From contig NZ_CAKAPD010000016.1 in the NCBI RefSeq assembly GCF_916715725.1, positions 1-32,206 of the forward strand: a DNA stretch of 32,206 nt, written 5' to 3'. Each line of letters opens with the position of its first letter. The stretch's first letter is position 1. The translations under genes and the position numbers were made by a program. Source of the stretch: an uncultured Rothia sp. (lineage in GTDB: Bacteria; Actinomycetota; Actinomycetes; Actinomycetales; Micrococcaceae). The notes under the pieces are model-generated. The model was not told where the DNA came from, searched no databases, and saw only the letters and a list, made by a program, of their open reading frames with translations. Positions 23,615-30,829 of this stretch are shown here, one piece after another.

Positions 23615-23790
23615 AACCTTCAGACGATGTTTTTCTCAAATTAGGGGGCAAAAACCAACATTAAGTTTTTTAAGAACCACCTATTCCCACTATCTAACCG
23701 TCTTATTTTCTCCGCGTATGTGCTTTTAAGCACCTGAGAAAACCTTCAGGTAAAAATCACTCAAAGAGGTACAGCTTTCCTCCACACGTC

Positions 23791-23828
23791 AAAAGCCCCG
23801 CGAGCGCATACACACCCGCGAGGCTTTT
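23791..23828 (-). terminator. Terminator of the helicase gene
   Basis: Arms 23791-23802 and 23817-23828 form a 12-bp stem with one G-U pair on minus-strand RNA, ending in TTTT. It starts 20 bases past the helicase stop. Confidence 0.8.
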
Positions 23829-23848
23829 CTCTACGTTCTGTCCACGTT

Positions 23849-25636
23849 CTAGCGTCGGCCCACGAACCAGTCCGACAGCTTATCGATACGCGCCTGAATC
23901 TGCTCAGCAGAAGCCTGCGCGACCGCCGGGCCGCCACAAATCTTACGCAGCTCATTGTGAATCACGCCGTGCGGTTGACCCGAACGAATCGACCACGCCG
24001 CCACATTCTTCGCCAGCTTATTGCGTAGCTCCTTCAACTGGCGGTGATCCACCACCGAAGGCGCCGCAGTCGCCGGGCGGCGTGCCGCGTGCTCACGCTG
24101 ATGCGCTCGCAACAGCGTACCGACCTGTTCGGCATCCAGCAGACCCGGAATACCCAGGAAGTCCTGCTCCTCCTCACTACCCACGGCAAGGTTGCCGGAG
24201 GCGAACTCGGCACCGTCGAACAGCACACCGTGGAAGGACGCCTCGGAGCCGAGCGCCTCGAACTTGCCGCGTGCCAGCTGCTCGGAGGCGCGTTCCTCGC
24301 GGTTTGCTTCTTCGAGGAGGTGATCGTCCAGGCCTTCAACCATAGGGTCAATTTCCTGGGGTGCGCCGCGGTCGAGGGCGTGGTCGCGTTCTACTTCCAT
24401 GTCGTTGGCGAGCATCATCAGCTGCGGCACCGACGGCAGGAACACGGAGGCGGTTTCGCCGCGCTTGCGGGCACGCACGAAACGGCCGATCGCCTGGGCG
24501 AAGAATAGCGGGGTGCTGGTGCTGGTGGCGTACACGCCCACGGCGAGGCGGGGCACGTCCACACCTTCGGACACCATGCGTACGGCGACCATCCAGCGCT
24601 GCATGCCTTCACGGAATTCATCAATTTTTGCGGAGGCTTCACGGTCGTCAGAGAGGATCACGGCGGGGTATTCGCCGGTGATTTTCTGAATCTGTTCGGC
24701 GTAGGCTTTGGCGTCCGCGTGGTCGGTAGCGATGACAAGCGCACCGGCATCGGGCACGGTGCGGCGCACCTCGGTCAGGCGCTTATCAGCTGCCGCGAGC
24801 ACGGTCGGAATCCATTCGCCGTTGGGGTCGAGGGCGGTTCGCCACGCCTGGGAGGTAATGTCCTTAGTGAAACCCTCACCGAGGTTTGCCGCCATTTCCT
24901 CACCGGCGGAGGTGCGCCAACGCATCTGTCCCGAGTACGCCATGAAGATGACCGGGCGCACCACGTGGTCCTTCAGGGCGGGGCCGTAGCCGTAGGAGTA
25001 GTCCGCCTTGGAGCGGCGGATACCGTCATTATCGACCTCGTAGGTGACGAACGGAATCGGGGAGGTGTCCGAACGGAACGGGGTACCGGTCAGTGCCACG
25101 CGGCGGGTCGCGTCGTCGAACGCTTCACGCAGGCCGTCACCCCAGGAAAGGGAATCACCGGCGTGGTGAATCTCGTCGAAGATTACGAGGGTTTTCGTTT
25201 CTTCGGTGTTGCGGGCGTGCAGCTGCGGCTTATTCGCCACCTGCGCGTAGGTCAGCGCCACACCCTTGTAGTGGCGGCTGATGGTCACATCCGCGTTCTT
25301 GAAGTTCGGGTCAATGGGAATACCGACCTTCGCGGCGGCGTCTGCCCACTGCTTTTTCAGGTGGTCGGTGGGCGCCACAACGATGAGCTGGCGGACCGTG
25401 CCGCGGTTGAATAGTTCCTTGGCGAGGGTCAGCGCAAACGTGGTTTTACCCGCGCCGGGGGTTGCGACTGCCATGAAGTCGCGGGGGTTGGTTTCGAAGT
25501 ACTTCTGCATGGCTTCTGCCTGCCAGGCGCGCAGGCTGACGGAGGTACCCCAGGGGGCGCGGTCGGGGTATGCCGGGGAGAGCTTCGGCTTCACCATACT
25601 GTCGAATAGGGTGGGTTCCTCTGCGGGTGCGCTCAT
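23849..25636 (-). CDS. DEAD/DEAH-box superfamily II helicase
   Basis: 595 residues. Motif I TPGAGKTT (59-66), motif Ia APTDHLKKQW, motif II DEIH (154-157), motif III TGTPFR (183-188) and motif VI QAIGRFVRARKRG (about 385-397) are intact. A helicase C domain follows motif III, with ATDHADAKAYAEQIQ and VSEGVDVPRL. The last 150 residues are a family-specific helical region. It resembles the type I restriction/XPB-like group of DNA or RNA translocases common in actinobacteria. It is preceded by a DUF3039 gene, a neighbour I recall as recurrent for this helicase. ATG with AAGGAGAGA upstream. The substrate is unknown; no nuclease or restriction partner is present. Confidence 0.9.
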   Translation of the reverse strand: MSAPAEEPTLFDSMVKPKLSPAYPDRAPWGTSVSLRAWQAEAMQKYFETNPRDFMAVATPGAGKTTFALTLAKELFNRGTVRQLIVVAPTDHLKKQWADAAAKVGIPIDPNFKNADVTISRHYKGVALTYAQVANKPQLHARNTEETKTLVIFDEIHHAGDSLSWGDGLREAFDDATRRVALTGTPFRSDTSPIPFVTYEVDNDGIRRSKADYSYGYGPALKDHVVRPVIFMAYSGQMRWRTSAGEEMAANLGEGFTKDITSQAWRTALDPNGEWIPTVLAAADKRLTEVRRTVPDAGALVIATDHADAKAYAEQIQKITGEYPAVILSDDREASAKIDEFREGMQRWMVAVRMVSEGVDVPRLAVGVYATSTSTPLFFAQAIGRFVRARKRGETASVFLPSVPQLMMLANDMEVERDHALDRGAPQEIDPMVEGLDDHLLEEANREERASEQLARGKFEALGSEASFHGVLFDGAEFASGNLAVGSEEEQDFLGIPGLLDAEQVGTLLRAHQREHAARRPATAAPSVVDHRQLKELRNKLAKNVAAWSIRSGQPHGVIHNELRKICGGPAVAQASAEQIQARIDKLSDWFVGRR

Positions 25637-25781
25637 TCTCTCCTTCTTCCTCGTCTACCTCTGCTGATTCCTCCCGCCGACTCAGCGCAGGGCGCTTCTC
25701 CCCCGTGTGGAGGTGGTGGGCGCTCTGGTGTTCCAGTGCTCTGGTGTTTCTGGTGCTCTGGCGGTCTGGGCACAGCGAGGT

Positions 25782-25834
25782 TAAATTCTAGCACCACATC
25801 CGCGGGTTGGGCCGGGCTGTGGTGCAAGAATTTA
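25782..25834. promoter_or_regulatory. Inverted repeat at the helicase promoter
   Basis: Arms TAAATTCTAGCACCAC (25782-25797) and GTGGTGCAAGAATTTA (25819-25834) match at 15 of 16 positions across a 21-base centre. On the minus strand the first arm holds TAGAAT (25785-25790), a plausible helicase -10, so a bound dimer or cruciform would cover the promoter. Confidence 0.5.
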
Positions 25835-25918
25835 GTGCTCGTCAGCAAAGTCTCATGAGCGGTGTTGGGCCGTTGAGTCTCGCTGTTGCGGCGTGTTATT
25901 TATTCGTATTTATTCAGG

Positions 25919-25964
25919 CGTATTGTCTGAGATGTGTTGTCTGAGGCGTGTCGCCTGGCGCGTA
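25919..25964. repeat. 14-base imperfect tandem array behind DUF3039
   Basis: GTATTGTCTGAGAT, GTGTTGTCTGAGGC and GTGTCGCCTGGCGC follow one another at a 14-base period, and the next unit GTATTATTCGCC contains the DUF3039 stop codon. Two ATTTATTC copies precede the array. Confidence 0.6.
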
Positions 25965-26264
25965 TTATTCGCCGGAGCCGTTGTCGCCGTCGTTGCCGGG
26001 TGCGAGACCTTCGTAAATTTCCTTGCACTGGGGGCAGACGGGGAACTTCTGCGGGTCACGGCCGGGTACCCACATTTTGCCGCAGAGGGCACGCACGGGT
26101 TCACCGGTCAGCGCCGATTCGAGAATCTTTTCCTTGCGTACGTAGTGGGAGAAGCGCTCGTGGTCGCCGGGCTCAGAAAGCTGGGTTTCTTCGCGTTCGA
26201 GCAGGGCGGTGCCGCCTGCGGTTCCGGGGCCAAAGGGGTCTTCGATGCCTTCGATCGAGCTCAT
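25965..26264 (-). CDS. DUF3039 small zinc-ribbon protein
   Basis: 99 residues from the ATG at 26264, which has AAGGAG four bases upstream; the longer frame to 26462 is rejected. The core LLEREETQLSEPGDHERFSH, followed by YVRKEKILESALTGEPVRALCG and the pair VCPQC, matches actinobacterial DUF3039. Cys61, Cys77, Cys80 and a His (35 or 40) are likely zinc ligands. The function is unknown. It lies upstream of the helicase in the same direction, which suggests a shared nucleic-acid task. The tail (GNDGDNGSGE) is acidic and flexible. Confidence 0.88.
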   Translation of the reverse strand: MSSIEGIEDPFGPGTAGGTALLEREETQLSEPGDHERFSHYVRKEKILESALTGEPVRALCGKMWVPGRDPQKFPVCPQCKEIYEGLAPGNDGDNGSGE

Positions 26265-26464
26265 GTTTCTCCTTGATGATGAGGTGGGATACATAGGGTG
26301 AGGGGTGCCGCTGCACGGTTGGGTGATTGGCGCCTTCTCTATTTTAGTAGCAGTTGGGAGGTGCTGAGCCCCCGGGCGGTCAATATGGAGGCAGGCCACA
26401 GCTTGGCCATAGACTCTTAGGTATTGCGGTGAGCTTCTTTCTGCTAGAAGTTCGGGCGGCACAG

Positions 26465-26508
26465 AAAAGGGGTTCCGCGCCAGGCTTAGTACCTAACACG
26501 GAACCCTT
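26465..26508 (-). terminator. Terminator of the two-gene ABC transporter
   Basis: GGGTTCCG (26470-26477) and CGGAACCC (26499-26506) form an 8-bp stem; in the minus direction it is followed by CTTTTCTG. It lies 40 bases past the permease stop. The loop is long (21 bases). Confidence 0.7.
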
Positions 26509-26545
26509 CTCTTTTATTCCTGATGTGCTGGAGCTTCGACTCTTG

Positions 26546-28222
26546 TTAGTTCGCCTGGAAGCGTGCCACGCGCTCCAGCATCTTGGAGCTGACTTTGTCG
26601 TAGCGGTGGCCGCCCCACGCCACGCCGCCCACGAGCAGTGCGGCACCAATCAGCAGCTGAATCAAGCCACCGTAGACGAGGGTCAGCACATCCTGCGTGC
26701 GGAAAATATACACAACAACAGAGATACCGCCGGGTAGCGCACTGAGCATCACCAGAACTATAGAGAGCATCAGAAGCAGCTGCTTAGCGAAGCCGTCAGT
26801 GTTCTTCGGGTTCTTGAACGGGTTAGCCCCGGGAGGCGCCACGGGAGGACTAATGAAGGTATCTAGTACGCATCCAATGCCAGCCGCCGCAGCGAACACG
26901 CCCAGCTGGTGCATCAGCACAATGGGGAAAAGCTCCAGGTGTCCATTTGCCGCTGAGGCGACGAACACCATCACTACTACGATCGGAACCATCAGGATGC
27001 TGTAACCCCAAAGCCTGCCGATGCGGTCGTCAATACCGCGTAGCGGGGAGAGCACATGCAGGCTGAATGCGGTGTTGTCGTAGGAGACGAGGTAGCACAT
27101 GTAGTAGCCGGTGAAAACGGTGCAGAAGTACATCCAGAATCCGAAGAGTTGCATGACGCCGCTATTGATAATCTGGTTGGCTTCAGCCGCGTTGATGCCA
27201 TTAAAATCAACATGAGTTTTAACGGACCCTACAGAGCTCAGGAACAGCGGCATACCCACCGTTAGTATCAGGTAAAGCATGGCGGTGCTTGCGGTCAGCA
27301 GCTGCAGACGGTTGTCTTTCAGGAATGAGTGCAGGGTTCGTGCCGCTACGGCGCCACGCGGGGTTGCGGGGAACCGTGCAAACAGGCCCAAATCACCCGC
27401 GGCGACTTCGGCAGCGCTGGCGTGGTGGGCGCTACCGCCCACATTCGCCATGGAGCGTACCAGGTTCTTACCCCACAGCAACCAACCGCCAGCCAGGTAG
27501 ACGAGGGTCAGAGCCAGGCAGCCAAGGGCAACACCCATATTGCCGGTCGCCATAAAGTAGGGCACAGCAAACGCGGAACCGAAGGGCGTCACGCCCAGCC
27601 ACGGCAGGTAGGGCAGCACCTCTTCCCAGTGCTTGGTCAGGTAGGTTATCGTTCCACCGAAGATAAAGCCGGCGCTCATCATCAGTAGCATGGCAACGAT
27701 CATCAGGGTGTTGGCGATGCGCGGGTTATCGTTCAGCGCCATGCCCAGGCGGTTGGCGAGACGTGCCCACACCATGAGGTTCGCAAGGCCGAGCACGCAG
27801 CAGATGAGGTACACGACCAGCGCGAGCGGTTGCGATATAAACGCGATAGCGCCCAGCAGCACGGCAATGATGCTGGCGATACCGGGGATACCCACGAACC
27901 CGCCGAGGAACTGGCCCTTCTGAAGGGTGGAGGGTTTGATGGGGAAGAGCACGAATCGGCTCTCGTCCAGGGTGCCGTCCAGGCCACTGAAAAAGATAGG
28001 GACGATAGCCCAGGCGAGCGCCACAACGGTGCCTACAAGGAGGGCGCCGAGCTGACCGTATTCGGGTACCTCCGAGTTAGCGATAACGTATGCGGAGCCG
28101 AGGCCGAAGAGCATACCGCCCGCATAAAGCGCCGCAAAAATTAGGCCGATGAGCGCCCAGATGCTTCGGCGGAAGGAAGCGAGCACATACTGCCACTTTA
28201 GTGAGACGAGGTGCCCAACCAT
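26546..28222 (-). CDS. ABC-2-like transporter permease, large
   Basis: 558 residues with about 12-14 hydrophobic segments and no ATPase motifs. A soluble stretch around 265-300 (SAHHASAAEVAAGDLGLFAR) splits two hydrophobic halves. The second half includes LVSYDNTAFSLHVLSPLRG, typical of large actinobacterial ABC-2 permeases. The ATG overlaps the 3' end of the ATPase gene by 25 bases and has AAGGA six bases upstream, so both are co-translated and form one transporter. The substrate cannot be told. A terminator follows. Confidence 0.88.
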   Translation of the reverse strand: MVGHLVSLKWQYVLASFRRSIWALIGLIFAALYAGGMLFGLGSAYVIANSEVPEYGQLGALLVGTVVALAWAIVPIFFSGLDGTLDESRFVLFPIKPSTLQKGQFLGGFVGIPGIASIIAVLLGAIAFISQPLALVVYLICCVLGLANLMVWARLANRLGMALNDNPRIANTLMIVAMLLMMSAGFIFGGTITYLTKHWEEVLPYLPWLGVTPFGSAFAVPYFMATGNMGVALGCLALTLVYLAGGWLLWGKNLVRSMANVGGSAHHASAAEVAAGDLGLFARFPATPRGAVAARTLHSFLKDNRLQLLTASTAMLYLILTVGMPLFLSSVGSVKTHVDFNGINAAEANQIINSGVMQLFGFWMYFCTVFTGYYMCYLVSYDNTAFSLHVLSPLRGIDDRIGRLWGYSILMVPIVVVMVFVASAANGHLELFPIVLMHQLGVFAAAAGIGCVLDTFISPPVAPPGANPFKNPKNTDGFAKQLLLMLSIVLVMLSALPGGISVVVYIFRTQDVLTLVYGGLIQLLIGAALLVGGVAWGGHRYDKVSSKMLERVARFQAN

Positions 28223-29196
28223 GACAATCCTTCCGAGGAGGTGCGGCCACCGACCAGCTGCACAAATCGTTCTTCAAGGCTCACGCCGGCGCGTACTTCG
28301 TCGACGGTTCCGGCGGCGAGAATACGGCCGGAGTCCATGACGGCTACGTGGTCGCACAGGCGCTGGACAAGGTCCATCACGTGCGAGGAGATAATGACAG
28401 TTCCGCCGGAGGCAACGAAGCCACGCAGAATATCCTGAATATTAGCGGCAGAAACCGGGTCGACCGCCTCGAAGGGCTCATCAAGAATCAGCACGGAGGG
28501 CGCGTGAACGAGGGCGGCGGCGAGCGCAATCTTCTTGGTCATACCGGCGGAGTAGTCGGCAACGGCACGGCCCGCAGCGTCAGTCAGATCCATTGCGGCG
28601 AGCAGGTCCTTGACGCGGGAGGCAACGGTTTCCTTATCAATTCCGTGCAGGTAGCCGGAGTAGGTAATGAGCTGCTCGCCGGTGAGCTTATCGAAGAGAT
28701 GCACGCCGTCGGGTAGCACGCCCAGGTGTGCTTTCGCCTTGAGCGGGTCGGTCCACATGTCGATGCCGCGCACGTATGCGGTGCCTTCGTTGGGCTTGAG
28801 CATGCCGGTGACCATGGAGATGGTGGTGGTTTTACCGGCGCCGTTGCGGCCGACCAGTCCGTAGAAGGATCCGGAGGGGATGTCGAGGTTGATGCGGTCG
28901 ACGGCGACCTTCTGACCGAATGCCTTGGTGAGGCCGCGGATTTCGATTGCGGGGCGAGCGCCAGCCGCCGGTGCGGTCTGCGGGGTGACGGGTAGCTGAG
29001 GTGCTACCGATGCGGGAACTACAGCTTCCGGAGCTGCAAGCTCAGGGTTTACAGCTTCCGGCGCTGCAGATTCGGGGACTATAGCTTGAGGTACTGCCGC
29101 GGCGGGTGCTGCCTCTACTGCGGTCTCTTGTACCGGGTTCTGCGGTGAACCTGGCTCGTTCAGATTGGGGTCCTGGGAAAAGTGACTAGTGTTCAT
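28198..29196 (-). CDS. ABC transporter ATPase with Pro/Ala-rich N-terminal tail
   Basis: 332 residues. The ATPase core begins near residue 82. Walker A GRNGAGKTT is at 116-124; a Q-loop region follows; the signature is the variant YSAGM; Walker B is VLILDEPF and the H-loop ISSHVMD. The variant signature is usual for ABC-2-type exporters. Residues 20-80 are low-complexity with repeated AAPEAV-like units (ESAAPEAV, ELAAPEAV), probably disordered. The partner permease overlaps by 25 bases. The ATG is weakly served by GTAGGGT; an internal start could remove part of the tail, but no better one is seen before the core. Confidence 0.9.
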   Translation of the reverse strand: MNTSHFSQDPNLNEPGSPQNPVQETAVEAAPAAAVPQAIVPESAAPEAVNPELAAPEAVVPASVAPQLPVTPQTAPAAGARPAIEIRGLTKAFGQKVAVDRINLDIPSGSFYGLVGRNGAGKTTTISMVTGMLKPNEGTAYVRGIDMWTDPLKAKAHLGVLPDGVHLFDKLTGEQLITYSGYLHGIDKETVASRVKDLLAAMDLTDAAGRAVADYSAGMTKKIALAAALVHAPSVLILDEPFEAVDPVSAANIQDILRGFVASGGTVIISSHVMDLVQRLCDHVAVMDSGRILAAGTVDEVRAGVSLEERFVQLVGGRTSSEGLSWLGTSSH

Positions 29197-29382
29197 ATTT
29201 TTACCCTACCACCCCCCCATGAGGTCTAGCAGGTTTGGTGATGAAACCTGCATTATTAAGTACTCACAATGCATAATATGGACATTCTGGGGTGCTATGT
29301 GTAGCGTCCTAGCGCTCTATCAGACAGGTTGAGTCGCCTGCTCTCCCCCACCTCACAACCGCCAAAAACCGCACACACAGAA

Positions 29383-29432
29383 CGGGCTACCGCCTACCCC
29401 ACAGCACGAGTGCGTGGGTAGACGATAGCCCG
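29383..29432 (-). terminator. Terminator of the CnoX-like gene
   Basis: Arms 29383-29402 and 29414-29432 form a long stem with one bulge; two pairs are G-U only in minus-strand RNA. A GTTTTTG run follows about 16 bases downstream on that strand. Confidence 0.7.
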
Positions 29433-29437
29433 CCCGT

Positions 29438-29479
29438 ATTCAAAACTCCAGATTCAAAGTTCCAGATTCAAAGTTTCAG
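29438..29479. repeat. Three tandem 14-mers behind the CnoX-like gene
   Basis: ATTCAAAACTCCAG (29438-29451), ATTCAAAGTTCCAG (29452-29465) and ATTCAAAGTTTCAG (29466-29479) are contiguous, with one or two changes between neighbours. Confidence 0.8.
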
Positions 29480-29522
29480 CCGGTTAGACCGGCTCATGAC
29501 GCTTCCCTAAAGACAGCGTCTT

Positions 29523-30536
29523 TTAGAACAGCGCCATGGTCAGTGCCGCACGCGCCTTGACAGTGCGCGGGTCAGATGCACCCACCACGTCGAAGAGCTG
29601 CACGAGGCGCTCGCGCACGCGCCCCTTATCGTCGGGACCAACAGCGCTGAACAGGCGCAGCAGACGGTTGTATGCATCCTCCACGTGGCCGCCCACCAGA
29701 TCCAGGTCGGCTACATTGAATGCGGCGTCAATATTCATGGGGTCTGCCGCGGCCGCCGCGCGTTCGGTTGCCATGTCCAGGTCCTTCACGCGGGCGAGCA
29801 GTTCGACCTGTTCCAGGCCGAGCTTCGCTTCCTTATCGCCGGGGTTCTCGGCAATTGCCTTGCGGTATGCGGCGCGGGCACCCTCCAGGTCGCCGCGGTC
29901 GAGGGCGGCGACAGCTTCTGCGTGCAGGGGCGGCAGGGGCTTTTCATTTTCGGGAACGACCGGGTCGAAGCCGCCGGGCAGCTGGTACTGTGCCGCGAGT
30001 TGCAGAACCTGGGAGAGCACATCGCCAAGGTCTTCTGCGCTGACCGGACCGGTGTAAATCGGTGCCGGGCGACCCGCCAGAACGGCAACGCCCGCGGGCA
30101 CACCGCTCACGCCGAACGCCTGGGCAGCTTCGGGGAGCTTGGTGACGTCCACGGCGGCGCAAATCATACTACCCGCGGCGGAGTCCACAAGCTTCTGCAC
30201 GCCCTCGAGCATCTGCAGTGAGGACGGTGAATGGGGCGCATAGAGCGCGAAAATCACGGCGCCCTGGCTGGAGAGCTGCACGAACTTCTGGAACTCTTCG
30301 GGGGTGTTGACCTCGTAGCGCCAGGTGGGTGCGGAGGGGGTCTGCTCGCCACCCTGTGCGCCAGCAGACTGTGCCGCTGCGTTCTGTGCCGCGTTGGGGT
30401 TCAGCTCCATGGCGTTGCGTACGGAGGCGGGAATCTCCTGCGCCGCACCGTTCTGTGCTGCCCCACCCTGGGCAACGTTACCCTGCGCCGCGTTCTGGGA
30501 TGCGCCGCAGTCTGCCGGATCAAAAATAATGCTCAT
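29523..30536 (-). CDS. CnoX/YbbN-like thioredoxin-TPR protein
   Basis: 337 residues. Residues 10-66 are a low-complexity Ala/Gln/Asn/Gly tail with repeated AAQ units. A thioredoxin-like domain spans about 75-185 (EEFQKFVQLSSQGAVIFALYA, then VDVTKLPEAAQAFGVSGVPA with the conserved Pro loop). The usual WCGPC site is replaced by APHSPSS, so it cannot act as a dithiol oxidoreductase. A TPR-like helical part (about 205-337) contains HAEAVAALDRGDLEGARAAY. This matches the CnoX/YbbN family of chaperone-like holdases. No signal peptide. RBS AAAGGAG lies seven bases before ATG. Terminator and tandem repeats follow. Confidence 0.85.
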   Translation of the reverse strand: MSIIFDPADCGASQNAAQGNVAQGGAAQNGAAQEIPASVRNAMELNPNAAQNAAAQSAGAQGGEQTPSAPTWRYEVNTPEEFQKFVQLSSQGAVIFALYAPHSPSSLQMLEGVQKLVDSAAGSMICAAVDVTKLPEAAQAFGVSGVPAGVAVLAGRPAPIYTGPVSAEDLGDVLSQVLQLAAQYQLPGGFDPVVPENEKPLPPLHAEAVAALDRGDLEGARAAYRKAIAENPGDKEAKLGLEQVELLARVKDLDMATERAAAAADPMNIDAAFNVADLDLVGGHVEDAYNRLLRLFSAVGPDDKGRVRERLVQLFDVVGASDPRTVKARAALTMALF

Positions 30537-30777
30537 CCTGGGCTCCTTTACGTTCTGTACCTATTCTTGCGTGCGGGCTAAATCCTTCACGCGTTCCTTC
30601 CTCTATTATCCCCACAACGCGCCGTTGCGAGCGCGCGTTCCCTGCCGCCTACGCTCTGAGCTCATGCCGGGACTAGCGCTTAGGCTAATCCTTGAACAGC
30701 GCGCAGATACCTCTCCCACTTGCGCTCCCCTATCTCTAGCGTTCACCCTTGACGCCGTAACAAAGTAAACCAGCCGG

Positions 30778-30783
30778 TAGAAT
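30778..30783 (+). promoter_or_regulatory. Candidate -10 of the AI-2E-family transporter gene
   Basis: TAGAAT lies 47 bases before the ATG, giving a leader of about 40 bases with a good Shine-Dalgarno. TTGACG at 30749-30754 is 23 bases upstream, too far for an ordinary -35. Confidence 0.4.
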
Positions 30784-30829
30784 GGCACAGTAGAGAAAAA
30801 TACCCGGAAATGTTCCGGAAAGGAAGAGC

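Larger units (their letters stand above)
23248..23848. other. 601-base partly AT-rich non-coding region upstream of glycine-rich paralogue 2
   Basis: From the gene outward: a leader of about 210 bases; the poly-G promoter (23465-23496); AT-rich DNA to about 23760 with two copies of ATCTTCCATAAAC; palindrome GTGCTTTTAAGCAC (23720-23733) adjoining CCTGA/TCAGG arms (23733-23750); then the helicase terminator (23791-23828). No gene is supported. Base composition is clearly lower in GC than the neighbours, a common trait of regulatory or acquired DNA. Confidence 0.65.
25637..25964. other. 328-base spacer between helicase and DUF3039 genes
   Basis: No gene. It contains an imperfect 16-17-base tandem repeat around GCTCTGGTGTTCC (about 25709-25768), a large inverted repeat (25782-25834) carrying a -10-like hexamer, and an imperfect 14-base tandem array (25919-25964) reaching the DUF3039 stop. 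Confidence 0.6.
29197..29522. other. 326-base region between the CnoX-like and ABC transporter genes
   Basis: No gene. Moving away from the ATPase gene: a run of seven C (29212-29218), an 8-bp hairpin GCAGGTTT/AAACCTGC (29229-29251) in the ATPase leader, a TATTAT -10-like hexamer on the minus strand (29273-29278), the CnoX terminator (29383-29432), three 14-mers (29438-29479) and small hairpins AGCCGG/CCGGCT (29478-29494) and GACGCT/AGCGTC (29499-29520). Confidence 0.6.

Noticed and set aside
26265..26462. 66-residue extension of DUF3039
   Set aside because: The ATG at 26264 is preceded by AAGGAG and the length then fits the family.
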